A stretch of 64,000 nucleotides of DNA from Mesostigma viride. Its lineage: Eukaryota > Streptophyta > Mesostigmatophyceae > Mesostigmatales > Mesostigmataceae. A program made the position numbers and the translations under genes. Numbering within the stretch: the stretch's first letter is position 1; every line of letters starts with the position of its first letter. The stretch is taken from NCBI GenBank assembly GCA_009746045.1, contig RPFO01000645.1:972728-1036727 (forward strand), read 5' to 3'. The notes beneath the pieces were generated by a model. It saw only the letters and a list, made by a program, of their open reading frames with translations. It made no database searches and had not been told where the DNA came from. Shown here piece after piece: positions 18,394-28,800 of the stretch.

Positions 18394-20823
18394 GTGCCCG
18401 GGCCTCTGCAGCAGGCGGCCCTAGATGGGATCGATGATGCTTGCAGGTCCTTTGTCCGCCGGAACGGTGGTTCCGTAGCGGCAATGGCAGGATCTGTAGT
18501 GGATGGGGGTGAATATGCTGAAGGAGCCCCTTACGAACCGTTAGTGGCCGCACGCTTGGCTTTGCCTGGTCCGGGGGAAGGTGGCCAAGTGGATGTGCTG
18601 AACTTACTACCCCCCTCTTGGGGAGCAATTTTGAATGATGAGAGTAGGATGGTACGGACGCTGAGCCCAGCAGAGCGGATCTTGCAGAAGTCGATGCGGA
18701 TCTCGCGGGGGTGTAGCATGGAGGAGTTCGCGCGGGTTTGCACGGTGTGTGTGGAGAGGGGGATTTTGGGTGGATTTTTTGAGGAGGAGCCGCCTATGGT
18801 GAACGGTACTTTTGGGGTCGGAAAGCCCGACGGCCGTATACGGCTGATTGTGGACAACCGGCGTGGCAACATGCCACTACCTGATCCTATGCCCGCTTTT
18901 TTACCACACCTTGGCGTGATTTGCGATTTGCCCACGCGCGCTGGGGAGGATGTTTTTGGGGGCGTATCAGATTTGGATTCGTACTACAACAGACTCCGCC
19001 TGCCAGTTTGGATGCGGCGGTACTGTGCGTGGATGCCGGTGTGGTCGGATCTGGTGGGCCTGAGTGGGGCTCGTCGGAAGGTGTGGCCGTGGATGTTGTG
19101 CTGGCCAATGGGCAACAAGCTGGCCGTCGCGGTGGCCCAGTGTGTGCATCAGTCTGTGTTGTACCGCTGTGGCCCCAAGCCGCCGTTGGAGGCTAGTCGT
19201 GGGCTGAGCATCAACATGTCCGCGCTGATCCTGGTGGCGGAGGCCAACGAGGCGGGGGAGACCGTCCGGCTGAGGCTGGAGGAGGACCCTGCTGCGCCCT
19301 TGGCGCCCTCGCCGTGCTTCGAATCTCGGCAGGATCTGGAAGGTATGCATGCTGTGACGATCGATGACCTCCATTTCACCCACTGTGCGTCGGTGGATGG
19401 GGTGAATCAGCAGCTAGATCGTGTTCAGGCTGCCTACGCCGCTGTTGGGCTGGTGCAGAAGTCTGACAAGGTGGTACGGGCGACAGCAGAGCAGACTGGT
19501 GTGCAGGCGGTGGGGGTCATTCACCAAAGGGATGGTGACGTGGTGCCTGTTCCTGAGCGTGTGGTGGCAGTTATCGCCGCTACTCATAGAATCTTAGATC
19601 GCGGGTTTACATACTACCGCGAACTTAGTTCTGTGCTTGGGAAGTGGGTGTGGATGCATCTGCTGTGCCGCCCCATGCTTTCGGTGTGGTCTGAGACGTA
19701 CCGGCTGCTAGCAGCCATGAATGCCTCCCTGCCTGGGCGCCGCTGGCGCCTCCCTGCGGGGGCCCGCCAGGAGCTTCAGGCGGCGATCGACCTGGCCCCC
19801 TTTTTGAGGGCGGCCAGGGCCCGGCCCCTTTCTGACCGGGTCGTCGCAAGTGATGCGAGCGGCTCCGGCGGTGGGGTGGTCTACAGGGACCTGCCTGGGG
19901 CCGATTGTGCCCGGCTGGCGACCCGGCGCGAAGCGCGGGGGTGGCGGACGACAGCTTTAACGTCTGGGGAGGACTGGGACCTGGAGCGCATGGAGGAGGG
20001 GGACTACAGCCTGCTGGATAGTGGCCACTGGCGTACGGCACTGTCCTACCGGTGGCGGGGGCAGCCTAACCACATCAACGTCAAGGAGGCGATTGCTGCG
20101 ACACAGGGGGTCGAGTGGTCGTGCCGGACCAAGGCGTGTCGGGGTAAGCGAGTCGTCCGGCTCGTAGACTCCAGTGCTGTGGTGGGGGCGTTTGTCAGAG
20201 GGCGGTCGTCTTCCTACCGTCTCAACCAGCTGGTTCGGCGCTACTGCGCTCTGTCACTGGCTGGCGACATGCAGAGCCACTGGGTCTGGGTGGCTACCGA
20301 CCACAACCCAGCTGACAAGGCCAGTCGGCGTGGCGCTTGGGTTCCTGACTTGACCCGGTGTGGTGACGTGCATCCCAACCCTGGGCCTGAGGGGGCGCGA
20401 CGCCCTCGGGACTTGGCACTTTTGGAGGGCACAGTCAACCCTGTGTCTACCTTGCCAGCGTACCGACGTGCGGCGGCTGTCTACGTGGCGTGGGCGCCAC
20501 CTGGCCCTGTCGACCCAGCTGACGCCGAAGCCATTTTCTGTGAGTGGATTTCTGCTGTCTACCATGCCAGAGGCGGGCGGGGGCGTACCTTATGCCAGCA
20601 TGCCAAGGCCTGTCTACACCTGTACTACCCCGACATTGTTCGGAATTGGGTACTGGCGGACCGCCTGCTAGCAGGTTGGCAGCGGCTTGTTCCGGCTGTC
20701 AGCCCTCCGCCTATGCCCTGGCGCCTTTGCTATTTCACTGCCCTGTTGCTAGTTTCACGTCGACAGGTGCATTTGATCGAGTGCGTTGATTATTGTTGCT
20801 TTCCAGCAGTATTTACGCATTAG
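18394..20823 (+). CDS. reverse transcriptase, RNase H and N-terminal tyrosine-recombinase polyprotein
   Basis: The frame opens with a GTG at 18394; its first ATG is 18484, so translation probably depends on reinitiation or recoding after ORF1. RT: motif A SDLDSYYNRLRLP (about residues 191-203), WPMGNKLAVAVAQ, and catalytic box TIDDLHF with the Asp pair at 324-325. RNase H: ASDASGSG (Asp 487), NVKEAIAA (Glu ~565), LVDSSAVV (Asp ~592), TDHNPADKASR (~636-646). GDVHPNPGP follows at ~657-665 and resembles a 2A ribosome-skipping motif. The remaining ~140 residues, including GWQRLVPAVSPPPMPW, match the core-binding half of a DIRS-type recombinase. The TAG stop at 20821 is made by the target duplication of the inserted DNA transposon, so the recombinase is truncated here. 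Frame changes near 20770 are also needed to rejoin the catalytic half. Confidence 0.85.
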   Translation: MPGPLQQAALDGIDDACRSFVRRNGGSVAAMAGSVVDGGEYAEGAPYEPLVAARLALPGPGEGGQVDVLNLLPPSWGAILNDESRMVRTLSPAERILQKSMRISRGCSMEEFARVCTVCVERGILGGFFEEEPPMVNGTFGVGKPDGRIRLIVDNRRGNMPLPDPMPAFLPHLGVICDLPTRAGEDVFGGVSDLDSYYNRLRLPVWMRRYCAWMPVWSDLVGLSGARRKVWPWMLCWPMGNKLAVAVAQCVHQSVLYRCGPKPPLEASRGLSINMSALILVAEANEAGETVRLRLEEDPAAPLAPSPCFESRQDLEGMHAVTIDDLHFTHCASVDGVNQQLDRVQAAYAAVGLVQKSDKVVRATAEQTGVQAVGVIHQRDGDVVPVPERVVAVIAATHRILDRGFTYYRELSSVLGKWVWMHLLCRPMLSVWSETYRLLAAMNASLPGRRWRLPAGARQELQAAIDLAPFLRAARARPLSDRVVASDASGSGGGVVYRDLPGADCARLATRREARGWRTTALTSGEDWDLERMEEGDYSLLDSGHWRTALSYRWRGQPNHINVKEAIAATQGVEWSCRTKACRGKRVVRLVDSSAVVGAFVRGRSSSYRLNQLVRRYCALSLAGDMQSHWVWVATDHNPADKASRRGAWVPDLTRCGDVHPNPGPEGARRPRDLALLEGTVNPVSTLPAYRRAAAVYVAWAPPGPVDPADAEAIFCEWISAVYHARGGRGRTLCQHAKACLHLYYPDIVRNWVLADRLLAGWQRLVPAVSPPPMPWRLCYFTALLLVSRRQVHLIECVDYCCFPAVFTH

Positions 20824-22512
20824 CCCCTAAATGGTCTTGCTGCCGATTTTCCGCCAAAAATCGAGTTCCAGCCGATGCATCGGCCCCTTCTCGGGGGACC
20901 AGATGCCGCGAAATCTATTGAGAATTAGGAAACGTTTAGCTGAGAAGATCGAAAGTTTATAAGTTTCTTCACAGCATGGTATATGGGTTTGCATACTTCT
21001 GACAAAGTTATAGAGGTGTTCTGGCCGGTCAAAGTACAAGGGGTCAGGGTACTTTTTCACGTACAACGTGCATTCCGGAAAACAACGACCTGGCCATGGC
21101 GGCTTGCGCCCACGCATGGCATTTACGTTTTCGTTCGAATTTTCTGACCAAACTTAGGAGATTGATTTTACACGTCCTAAAGATCATACAGGCCAAGTTT
21201 TGGTTCGCGGGAATGCCATTTGATAGATGTCGGCAGCGTTCTTGCTGGAAAAAACTGCGATCAGGCCGGACGATAGAAACGTTGACAGCAATACCTTTCC
21301 GGCGTATTTTAAAGGATATATCGGTTTCTTTGTACTTTTTATGATACATAGTAGTCGTAAACGTGCAAGGGTGGCCAGAAATCGCCGAATCCAGCGACCA
21401 TGCTGCACAACTTTGGTGTGCCGAAATGCGCCATTTTGCGGCCACCGCCTGGGCCAAGGTAACGCCATCCATGCCTGGTAAAGCTTAAGCATCGTTTTCC
21501 TATCGATGTTTGACGTTTATATGTACGTTCTAGCTTGTGTAGCACATTCTTTTTGCATTATTCATGCTCTTTCTTGACCCTGGCCTGGCCCCTTTCTAAA
21601 ACACCCTTCTTAGATGCTTCCCTCAGTCAGTTGACCTGCCACAGGGTGATGGTGATAAGTTTTAGAGGCTGTATGGGTTTGAATACCTCCATATATGTTT
21701 GTTATACATTTCCCATACACATATTGCATGAGTGTGAGGCAGTTGGGTGGTCTCTGTGGCATCATCAAGCACGTAACTGGTGAGTAAAAGCTTCCCATTG
21801 ACAGCATGTGCCACCAGGTGTGCTGGCCATCACCTGGCAAGCTATAGCAGCTTAGGCCTAGTTTATCCTTGCTAGGGCAGGCTGAAATAGGCTCAACATC
21901 ACTAGTTTGTTGGTGGCTGCCTCCTAGAATGCATGCCTTGCGTAGGGTATCCGTACCACGTTACCTACGTGCATGGACAAGGTAGCACCTGCACATAGGT
22001 GCCATGTAAGGGCAGTGTGATGATGCAGTTATGTTTCCCCATCATTGTGGAAGGGAAATGTATTGTTTGGCATGGTTGGTGGCCATATTAGTAGGTAGTA
22101 TGCCCACCCCTACCCACTTGGTTGCTTTTTACCAACGGTACCCCTAAGGGCTGTACTGGGTGTAACTGCTGGTATACCCACCCAAATGATGACCCCAATG
22201 GCTCAAACTGTTCAGCAACTAATTGTTTATCATCCCTGAAGTGGTAGGTGCCTAGCTCTTATAACATAATTCAAAATGCACATTCTACCAAAAATGAAAA
22301 CGCGCGTCTTGACCCCCCTGACTTTGACGGCAGTTATATATGGCCTACCCTGCATATATGTGAGGTTGTGATATACCAACCCGAAGGGCAACTCATGGAC
22401 GTGCTTGGCCCCCAAGGACAGCCATTGGATATGGGTAGGTTGGATGGCATCTGGTTTGCAAAATTGTGAAGATCCAGCCGATTTATCGGCAGGATCTCAG
22501 ACCATTTAGGGG
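20824..22512. mobile_element. 1.69-kb non-autonomous DNA transposon inside the recombinase gene
   Basis: Fourteen-base perfect TIRs, CCCCTAAATGGTCT at 20824-20837 and its complement at 22499-22512, are flanked by TTAG duplications (20820-20823 and 22513-22516). Removing the insert with one TTAG restores a recombinase-like reading through the junction (TTACGCATTAGCGAG, encoding LRISE), which independently confirms both boundaries. The interior has only short open frames on both strands and no transposase signature. Confidence 0.85.
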
Positions 22513-23021
22513 TTAGCGAGGCGCTAGGGCTGCGGGTTCGGGATGTGGCTCATCCCGGCCACCCCCTTCTCGAGCCAGGGCCCATGGTCGGTGCCCTTGT
22601 GCTGCGCAACCCCAAAACTGCGCAGGGGGCGGCCCAGCACGTCCTCGTCCGGGATCCACTTTCTTTGTGGCTCCTGCGACGTCTGACGGCTGGCCAGCCC
22701 CCGGATGCACTCCTCTTTCGGGGCTTAACGTACAGCCAGGCTAGGCAGCAGTGGGAGGCTGTGCAGGCCCGCATGGGCATCCCAGGGATGTTTTCTTTTC
22801 ACAGCCTCCGGCATGGGGGGGCGACGCACGACGCCATCGCTGGCGAGTCGCCGGAGGCCATCCAGCTGCGCGGCCGGTGGGCTTCGGCCCTCTCGGTCAC
22901 GCGCTACATTGGCCTCCACCGCAGCCTCCTGGGGCGCGACATCCCACCCGCCCTCTGGGCTCAGGCCCTGGGTTTTGACCCAGCGGCTTTCCGGCGCCAC
23001 TTCGGTGGCGTCGAGTTTTGA
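22513..23021 (+). pseudogene. catalytic half of the PAT-element tyrosine recombinase (separated)
   Basis: From the insertion site the frame reads SEALGLRVRDVAHPGHP and continues to a stop at 23019-23021. The tyrosine-recombinase signature is complete across the junction: Arg I in LRISEALGL, HSLRHGGATHD (HxxR), GRWAS (Trp at the second His position) and SVTRYIGL with the nucleophilic Tyr. This domain would integrate the circular cDNA. It now has no start codon of its own and is cut off from its N-terminal half by 1.69 kb, so it is non-functional unless the insert excises. Confidence 0.85.
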
Positions 23022-23219
23022 CGTCCTCCTGTTTTTTAACCTCTCGTCTTTTAGCTATCAACTGACCTCACCCTTGTGTGGGAGGTCAGGGGGGAAATGG
23101 TTTAACTAACCCGAGGGTGAACCTGGGTTGGGACAAAGTACCCCCATAGCTAGGTAGTTTAAGTTTTCTTTTTTGCATGTCCTACGTTTTTTTTCGGCTG
23201 TTAGCCATGTAAGGAGATG

Positions 23220-23411
23220 TGGGTAGAGCAGGGGCACAGCTGCTGTGGGCTGGCCCTGCACATTCACATAGTGTGCTCACCCTAGCATACAGATGGCCGT
23301 GTTGCCATCTGGTAGACATGTCTGTGTTATTCCACCGTATAGAGCTAGCACACATATTGTAATAAATTTGATGTTTTGTGGTGATGCATGCAAAGCAAGG
23401 CAAGGCCAGAA
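23220..23411 (+). repeat. split direct repeat B1
   Basis: Contains GGGGCACAGCTGCTGTGGGC and ends AAGGCCAGAA before the ATGGAT core. Nearly identical to B2 at 23652-23847. Confidence 0.9.
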
Positions 23412-23417
23412 ATGGAT

Positions 23418-23633
23418 TTGGTGAGCTATGCTCACTTTATCTATGACTAACCTGCTGAGCGGAGAATGCAACGCCGTATAGCACCAAAAGAAAAAATAAT
23501 TTTAGAAAAAATATTTTTTGTGCTGGCACCCGTACCCCAGCCACCCAGGTAGGGGTTGGCTGGAGTGGTGGTTGCTATAAAGGCTGGGCTTCCATTCTAG
23601 GGAAGCAGCTAGGTTGTTTCTTTTGCCTCCCAC
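23418..23633 (+). repeat. split direct repeat A2
   Basis: Copy of A1 lying between B1 and B2. Differs from A1 by a few substitutions and a GCTA insertion. Confidence 0.9.
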
Positions 23634-23651
23634 CCACCCACCCTGGCAAAA

Positions 23652-23847
23652 GGGGTAGAGCAGCTAGGGGCACAGCTGCTGTGGGCTGGCCCTGCACATT
23701 CACATAGTGTGCTCACCCTAGCATACAGATGGCCGTGTTGCCATCTGGTAGACATGTCTGTGTTATTCCACCGTATAGAGCTAGCACACATATTGTAATA
23801 AATTTGATGTTTTGTGGTGATGCATGCAAAGCAAGGCAAGGCCAGAA
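23652..23847 (+). repeat. split direct repeat B2
   Basis: Second B copy and right end of the element. It has a GCTA insertion relative to B1, mirroring that of A2 relative to A1. Confidence 0.9.
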
Positions 23848-24069
23848 ATGGATGGATGGATGGATGGATGGATGGATGCATGGATGGATGGATGGATGGA
23901 TGGATGGATGGATGGATGGATGGATGGATGGATGGATGGATGGATGGATGGATGGATGGATGGATGGATGGATGGATGGATGGATGGATGGATGGATGGA
24001 TGGATGGATGGATGGATGGATGGATGGATGGATGGATGGATGGATGGATGGATGGATGAATGGATGGAT
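23848..24069. repeat. (ATGG)n microsatellite, middle block
   Basis: About 55 units with one ATGC variant near 23877 and one GAAT variant at 24058-24061, close to the left end of the giant transposon. Confidence 0.95.
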
Positions 24070-24132
24070 GGGTGGGCCCACGCGGAATGGGGTAGATTTT
24101 TGCAAGAAAAAAACGCTAATTTCAATCGTCCG
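24070..24132 (+). repeat. left terminal inverted repeat of the giant transposon
   Basis: GGGTGGGCCCACGCGGAATG at the edge, then GCAAGAAAAAAACGCTAATT and CAATCGTCCG. It matches the reverse complement of 43794-43865 apart from a ~9-bp indel and a few substitutions. Confidence 0.8.
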
Positions 24133-24451
24133 AAAACCGGACATTGCGCCGAAATTCTTGCCGAAAATTTGGCAGCCGAGCGAATTTTTCGCCGGACGGA
24201 CTTTGCGCCGAAATTTTTTGTCTGCCGTGCTTCGAACTCAACCGACTCCTGCTTTTGCGTGCACTTTGTCCGATGCCTGCAGGCCACGCACGAATTTTGC
24301 GACCGAAATATGACGACTAGACAAGTTTAGCGACGACCTACATCGATCTATTGCCACTTTTGAAGTCCTTGGCCTGCTAGCAGCTTTTGATTATCAATGC
24401 CGGGAACAAAATTGCCGAAATTTTTTATTGAATCAGTATATAAATGTGCAC

Positions 24452-24492
24452 ATGTCCGTAATTTTATCATTCTCAATGAATATAAATATGTG
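24452..24492 (+). repeat. short dispersed motif near the left end of the giant element
   Basis: TCATTCTCAATGAATATA-type sequence shared with 56474-56505 (plus) and about 57395-57432 (minus). Its origin is unknown. Confidence 0.4.
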
Positions 24493-24539
24493 CACATAAA
24501 GTCGACATTGTCGAGTATTTGACAACTTAGGCATTGCGC

Positions 24540-24977
24540 CTAGAAAAAGGTGCCCCATCCGTCGATGTCAAAATCGCCGAAGGAGTACACTCCCTGGTAC
24601 AGGTCTCCCCTGTAGTTGGGAGGCTCGCCTGTATACATTTTGGTGTTCCACTTGGCCCCGCCGTTCTCCGCAGCAGCCAGGAACTCCTGCTGGGCCTCAG
24701 CCCTCAGGCGCATCATTGATACATTGGGAGAGCCCGGAATTTCCGTGCTCTCCACCACCACTCTCGCCTGATTGTCAGGCACGCATTGGTAAGCAGGGTT
24801 CAAATCTGAATCGGGTGGCACCAGATCGATCATGCCATTGCCGAACGCAATGACACCTGCACCCCACTGTGCAGAAGGTCCGAGCAACTCTACATCAATT
24901 CTGATGTTTGCAGCGTGCTCATTTTTGTCGACCATCACATAGGTATGCTGAGAACCGAAAATATCGCTCTGCTCCAT
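24540..24977 (-). CDS. hypothetical protein in the giant transposon
   Basis: The ATG at 24977 starts a 145-residue frame, MEQSDIFGSQHTYVMVDKNE onward, ending FDIDGWGTFF. The frame stays open upstream to 25142 but only from a GTG, so either the ATG is the start or an upstream exon is spliced on. The composition is that of a real globular protein (VELLGPSAQWGAGVIAFGNG, MMRLRAEAQQEFLAAAENGG), with one Cys and no transmembrane segment or known motif. I do not recognise the family. It is the gene nearest the left terminus and is transcribed toward it. Candidate roles are a small accessory transposition protein or cargo; neither is shown by the sequence. Confidence 0.5.
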   Translation of the reverse strand: MEQSDIFGSQHTYVMVDKNEHAANIRIDVELLGPSAQWGAGVIAFGNGMIDLVPPDSDLNPAYQCVPDNQARVVVESTEIPGSPNVSMMRLRAEAQQEFLAAAENGGAKWNTKMYTGEPPNYRGDLYQGVYSFGDFDIDGWGTFF

Positions 24978-25289
24978 TTGTGACAGTGTTAAATTTCGGC
25001 AAGCTTGGCTGCTTGCAATCGACAGGAAATTGGTGACCCCGACAGCCAGACGCGCAAGGGTTATCACTGCAGGTAGAACCCAAAATTTGTCGATAAGGAG
25101 TAATGGAAGGGCACGACCACCAGTCACTACTATTCGCTTCACCGGACACCTTTTTCAGCTTCCGGTTAAAATTCAGCAAGAGCAGCGGCGATTAGATACT
25201 AAATATTGCGTTATTGGTTCGTACCGTACCCAGACAAAAATTGTACTAGTGACGCAATTGTACTAGGCGGAATGACAACTGCGCCCGGC

Positions 25290-25515
25290 AAATAAGTATT
25301 TATTGCTCCAACCCCACAAAAAACTTGTTCCGGAGCTGTTCGAAGCGAAGAGCACTGCAAGGGATCGGACCCGAGCCAGATTTGAGTGCGGAACATGGTG
25401 GCTGGCCTACCTCACTCCGAACATCAATGTGGACCCGGGTTCGAATCCTGTCATTGCTATTCTCTTCGAACAGTTCCGGAACGATTTTTTTTGTGGGGGT
25501 GGAGCAATAAATTCT
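25290..25515. repeat. foldback element with T-arm-like motifs inside the giant transposon
   Basis: TTTATTGCTCC...TGTTCGAAG near 25293-25349 is inverted at 25455-25511 with few mismatches. The inner part adds GGGATCGGACCCGAG on one side and CCCGGGTTCGAATCC on the other. Both resemble tRNA T-arms (Pol III B boxes) in opposite orientation. No matching acceptor stem or anticodon arm was found, so it is not a tRNA gene. Confidence 0.55.
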
Positions 25516-25801
25516 CGACATTTGCAGAAACAAATGTCGAATAGATTGTGCAAAAAAATATCGAAATCCTTATCATTATTTAAATATACAGCATAAAATT
25601 ATAATGCAGTAAAAAATAACTGTTAATTGAAGGCCGCAAAAAATTATCAACTACCCTTAAACTTGCCCACAGAAAGATCTCGAAAAATATATACAATATA
25701 TGCGGGCACCTTTTTACACCCTACTGAAGCCCCACTCTAAAGATATAAAACGAGCCGAAACTAGGGCGTCGTCTACCCGCAGCGAGACCCCAATTTCTTG
25801 T

Positions 25802-28800
25802 TTAAGTCGGTGCCGGCCCCTCCGGGGCTTCATCCTTGATCACCAGCGCAGTAAGCCACTTGTCGAGCTCCTTGCTCATCCTGATGTCGGCACACATTCC
25901 GTCGCTGCGCACGCGTGCTTCTAGCCGGAGAGCCGGAGCGACGCAGAGATAGCAATTCACAAGCTCGGGCTGGCGTGACGGTGGCCAATCCTCAACGTTG
26001 AGCGTGAAATGCAGGGGGTCATGCTTATCCCGCTTCCAAATCCGAACGGGAAGAATGCCATTCCCGGCGAGGAACAGCTCCTTCTCCCGTCCGTTCCGGC
26101 CCTCGACCCACCTCTCGAAGTTCTCGTCTAACACGATCGGCCCGGCTTCGCTTACAACCTCAGCCAACCAGAACGGGTGGATGGGATCGTGATCCGTGTC
26201 CTTGTCCGATGGAACTGCCACATAGTCGTGGAGTCTCATCTGCCGGCCCATCGCCTCCCGCTTGTCCTTCAGCTGCTCCCCCCGCGTCACCATGCGAACC
26301 GGAGGGTTGGGCTGGCTCGGTGGCAGCAAACGGACAGTTTTCATCGAGCTTCCTGCATCATTGAACTCGATGATAAACGACCACTCGCTTAGACATCCCT
26401 CAAACCGCCCAGCCAAACAGGGCGGACAGTAGCAGGAATAGCGCCTAATCATCAAAAGGCCAGGGTCGGACTTGTCCAGTCGCCACCAATGCGCCTGCTT
26501 GATGCCAGGCACCTCCTCCACCTCCGCGCGTCGGCCGGACTCGACGTCCTGTCATCAAATAGTTAGGACAAAAAGAATACCGTTCAAGTTAGCAAAATTG
26601 ACCAAAAATCAATAAAACAGGGTATAGCTGCAGAGAGACCCCTTACAAAAAAAAATTAACGACAAGACATACAGTCATCAAAATTCGACACAGGGTATAG
26701 CTGCAGAGAGACCCCATTCGAATCATAATAACAACGTACGACAAGATATCAAGTGATCGAAATTCGACACAGGGTATAGCTGCAGAGAGACCCCTTCATA
26801 CCGATAGAACAAGCGAAATTTCATACCTAAAAGAAAAGCAACCCATTGACAGTATATAGGGTCTCTCTGCAGAGATACCTTTATTGGGTTTGAATTTTTG
26901 TAGAACATCGGCAGTTGACGTCTTAAAACCTGAAATAACACAAAATTCCGTACCGGGGGTAAAAGGAAGAAGTGGCGAGTGACGTTCTCGGCCCGCGCGC
27001 GGGCCGACTCCCTGCTCGATGTCTTGCCGCCCTGCCAGTTCTGGTTCAAGTAGGCGACTAGCTGGTGGGTCTCAAGTATGTGCTGGTTTTCGGGAATCCT
27101 CTGCATTTCCCTCAAGACGCACTTGCACTTCGCTCCTTGACCATCCACCTCCCCCTTCCCATGCTGCTCCCCCATGTAGTGGAACTCAAAGGCCTGCAGG
27201 TCGGGATCCCCCATGAGCAGACCGTTAATCTGGTTAATCACGTACCTGGACTTAAACTGCACCGCGCAGTTGTCCGAGCACATGTACAGGTTTCGCACCT
27301 CTACCCCTACTTCTACCCGCAGGGTTTCCAGAATCTTGCGAAGAGCGTATACGAGTGCGCGCTCGCCCCGCTTGATACTGGAATCCCCCAGGAAAAAGAA
27401 GACGCGCTTTTCCAGCTCGCCGTTGAGCCGATAACGCACGATCATGGGCATCAGGATGTGGCTGCGCTTGTGGAAGTACTGCGACTGCAGTTGGACGTAG
27501 TTGCTGTTCTCGTAGTTCTCGGCCCAGTCGCCGTGCACGAGCACGTCCCCCTCTCTCAGATTCTTCTCCCGATCCTTGATTGTATCCGCCTGCGACCAGG
27601 CCGTAAAGCAGTGCACGGTGAACTTGTCCCACCTCTTAAGAATCTCGTCCCGCAGCTCAGCTGGGGTGGACCTCATTGGGACTTGCTCGGGCCGCTTCAC
27701 CTTCTTCGCCGCCCTGCCATCGGTCTCGCCCTGTTTCGCAAAGGTCCGCAAAAAGTTTCGATTTGCAATAAAATCGCATTTCGATCAGATAACTGCAACT
27801 CACAAAGGGTCTCGCTGCAGCTATAGGTCACAAAAACAAAAAGTCAACAACATTTTAACGGAGAAATGAAATCGAAATCTACTCACCCTCACCCCTCGGG
27901 TCACAGTCTGCTCCACCATCTCGAACTTGAACCAATTCAGAATCTCCGTGGAATTCTTGTCCCGATCACACTGCACCCAGTTATTATGGATGCCGCATGA
28001 TTCCTCAGGACAGAACCCCTCCACACACGCCATCTTCAGTATGCGGTGAACCCTCTCCGTCCTCGGCACCCCATCTTCGTCCTCCACCAGCCTCTCAGAA
28101 ATGTCGAGGTCTTCCAGGTCCCGTCCCCGCCATTCATCTTCCCCCTCCCCCTCTTCCATCCCCCCGCCCATTCCGCCCCCTTCACGCAGCCCGTTATCCC
28201 TGCCGTCAGTCTCGGCGGACACCGGGCAGTGAAAGTGCTTGATCCAGTCCGTCGAGTGAATGGCTTTCCACATTCCGCAAGTACCGTCCGGCAGTCTGTA
28301 CTTGGAGCATCCCGCACACTCCGCGCCACACTTGCAGTTCTTGCCGTGGTTCGCATTGCAGTGCTTGGTCCACGCCCCCATGGCCGACTGCATGGTGACG
28401 TGCTTCTCACACGCGCACAGGTTCCTCTCCTTCCACTTGCCCTTGATGCAATCGGGCGCGTATTTGCAGAAGGTCGTGTAGCCCACGTGAATGCCCACGT
28501 CCTTATCATACTGGTCACTCCTTTTGTTCCAGTACGCGTGCTTTTCGAGAAAGTGATTGTACATGTCCTCCTTGGAGGTCATGTAATAGCGCGCTCCCTC
28601 AACGGCGACGAGCACCCCGCGATTGCCATGACCCTCCCTGCTGTAAGTGCGCTTGACATCCTTCATCTGGGAGGAGGCGCGCGACTCATCATCGTGCATC
28701 CACGCGTCCACTATCGCGTCAATCACGAATTGCGGCAAAGGGCGCCCCTGGCGAGCCTGCGCGTGTCTGAGGTAGTCCAAGCTTCTGCTGCCTTCGAATC

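Larger units (their letters stand above)
16819..23847 (+). mobile_element. PAT/Ngaro-type (DIRS order) tyrosine-recombinase retrotransposon, ~7.0 kb
   Basis: The architecture is A1 (16819-17030), gag-like ORF, RT-RNase H-recombinase ORF, then B1 (23220-23411), A2 (23418-23633) and B2 (23652-23847). This is the split direct repeat arrangement of PAT, Ngaro and kangaroo elements, which integrate through a circular intermediate and a tyrosine recombinase instead of an LTR integrase. ATGGAT occurs at the left junction (16813-16818), at the B1/A2 junction (23412-23417) and at the right junction (23848-23853), as expected for a recombination core shared with the target. A1/A2 and B1/B2 are nearly identical, so the insertion is young. 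No DAM-type methyltransferase domain was recognised. The recombinase is now split by a DNA transposon. Confidence 0.88.

Noticed and set aside
16819-23847. LTR retrotransposon with integrase
   Set aside because: The repeats are split as A1...B1-A2-B2, there is no DDE integrase, protease or tRNA primer site evident, and a tyrosine recombinase is present.
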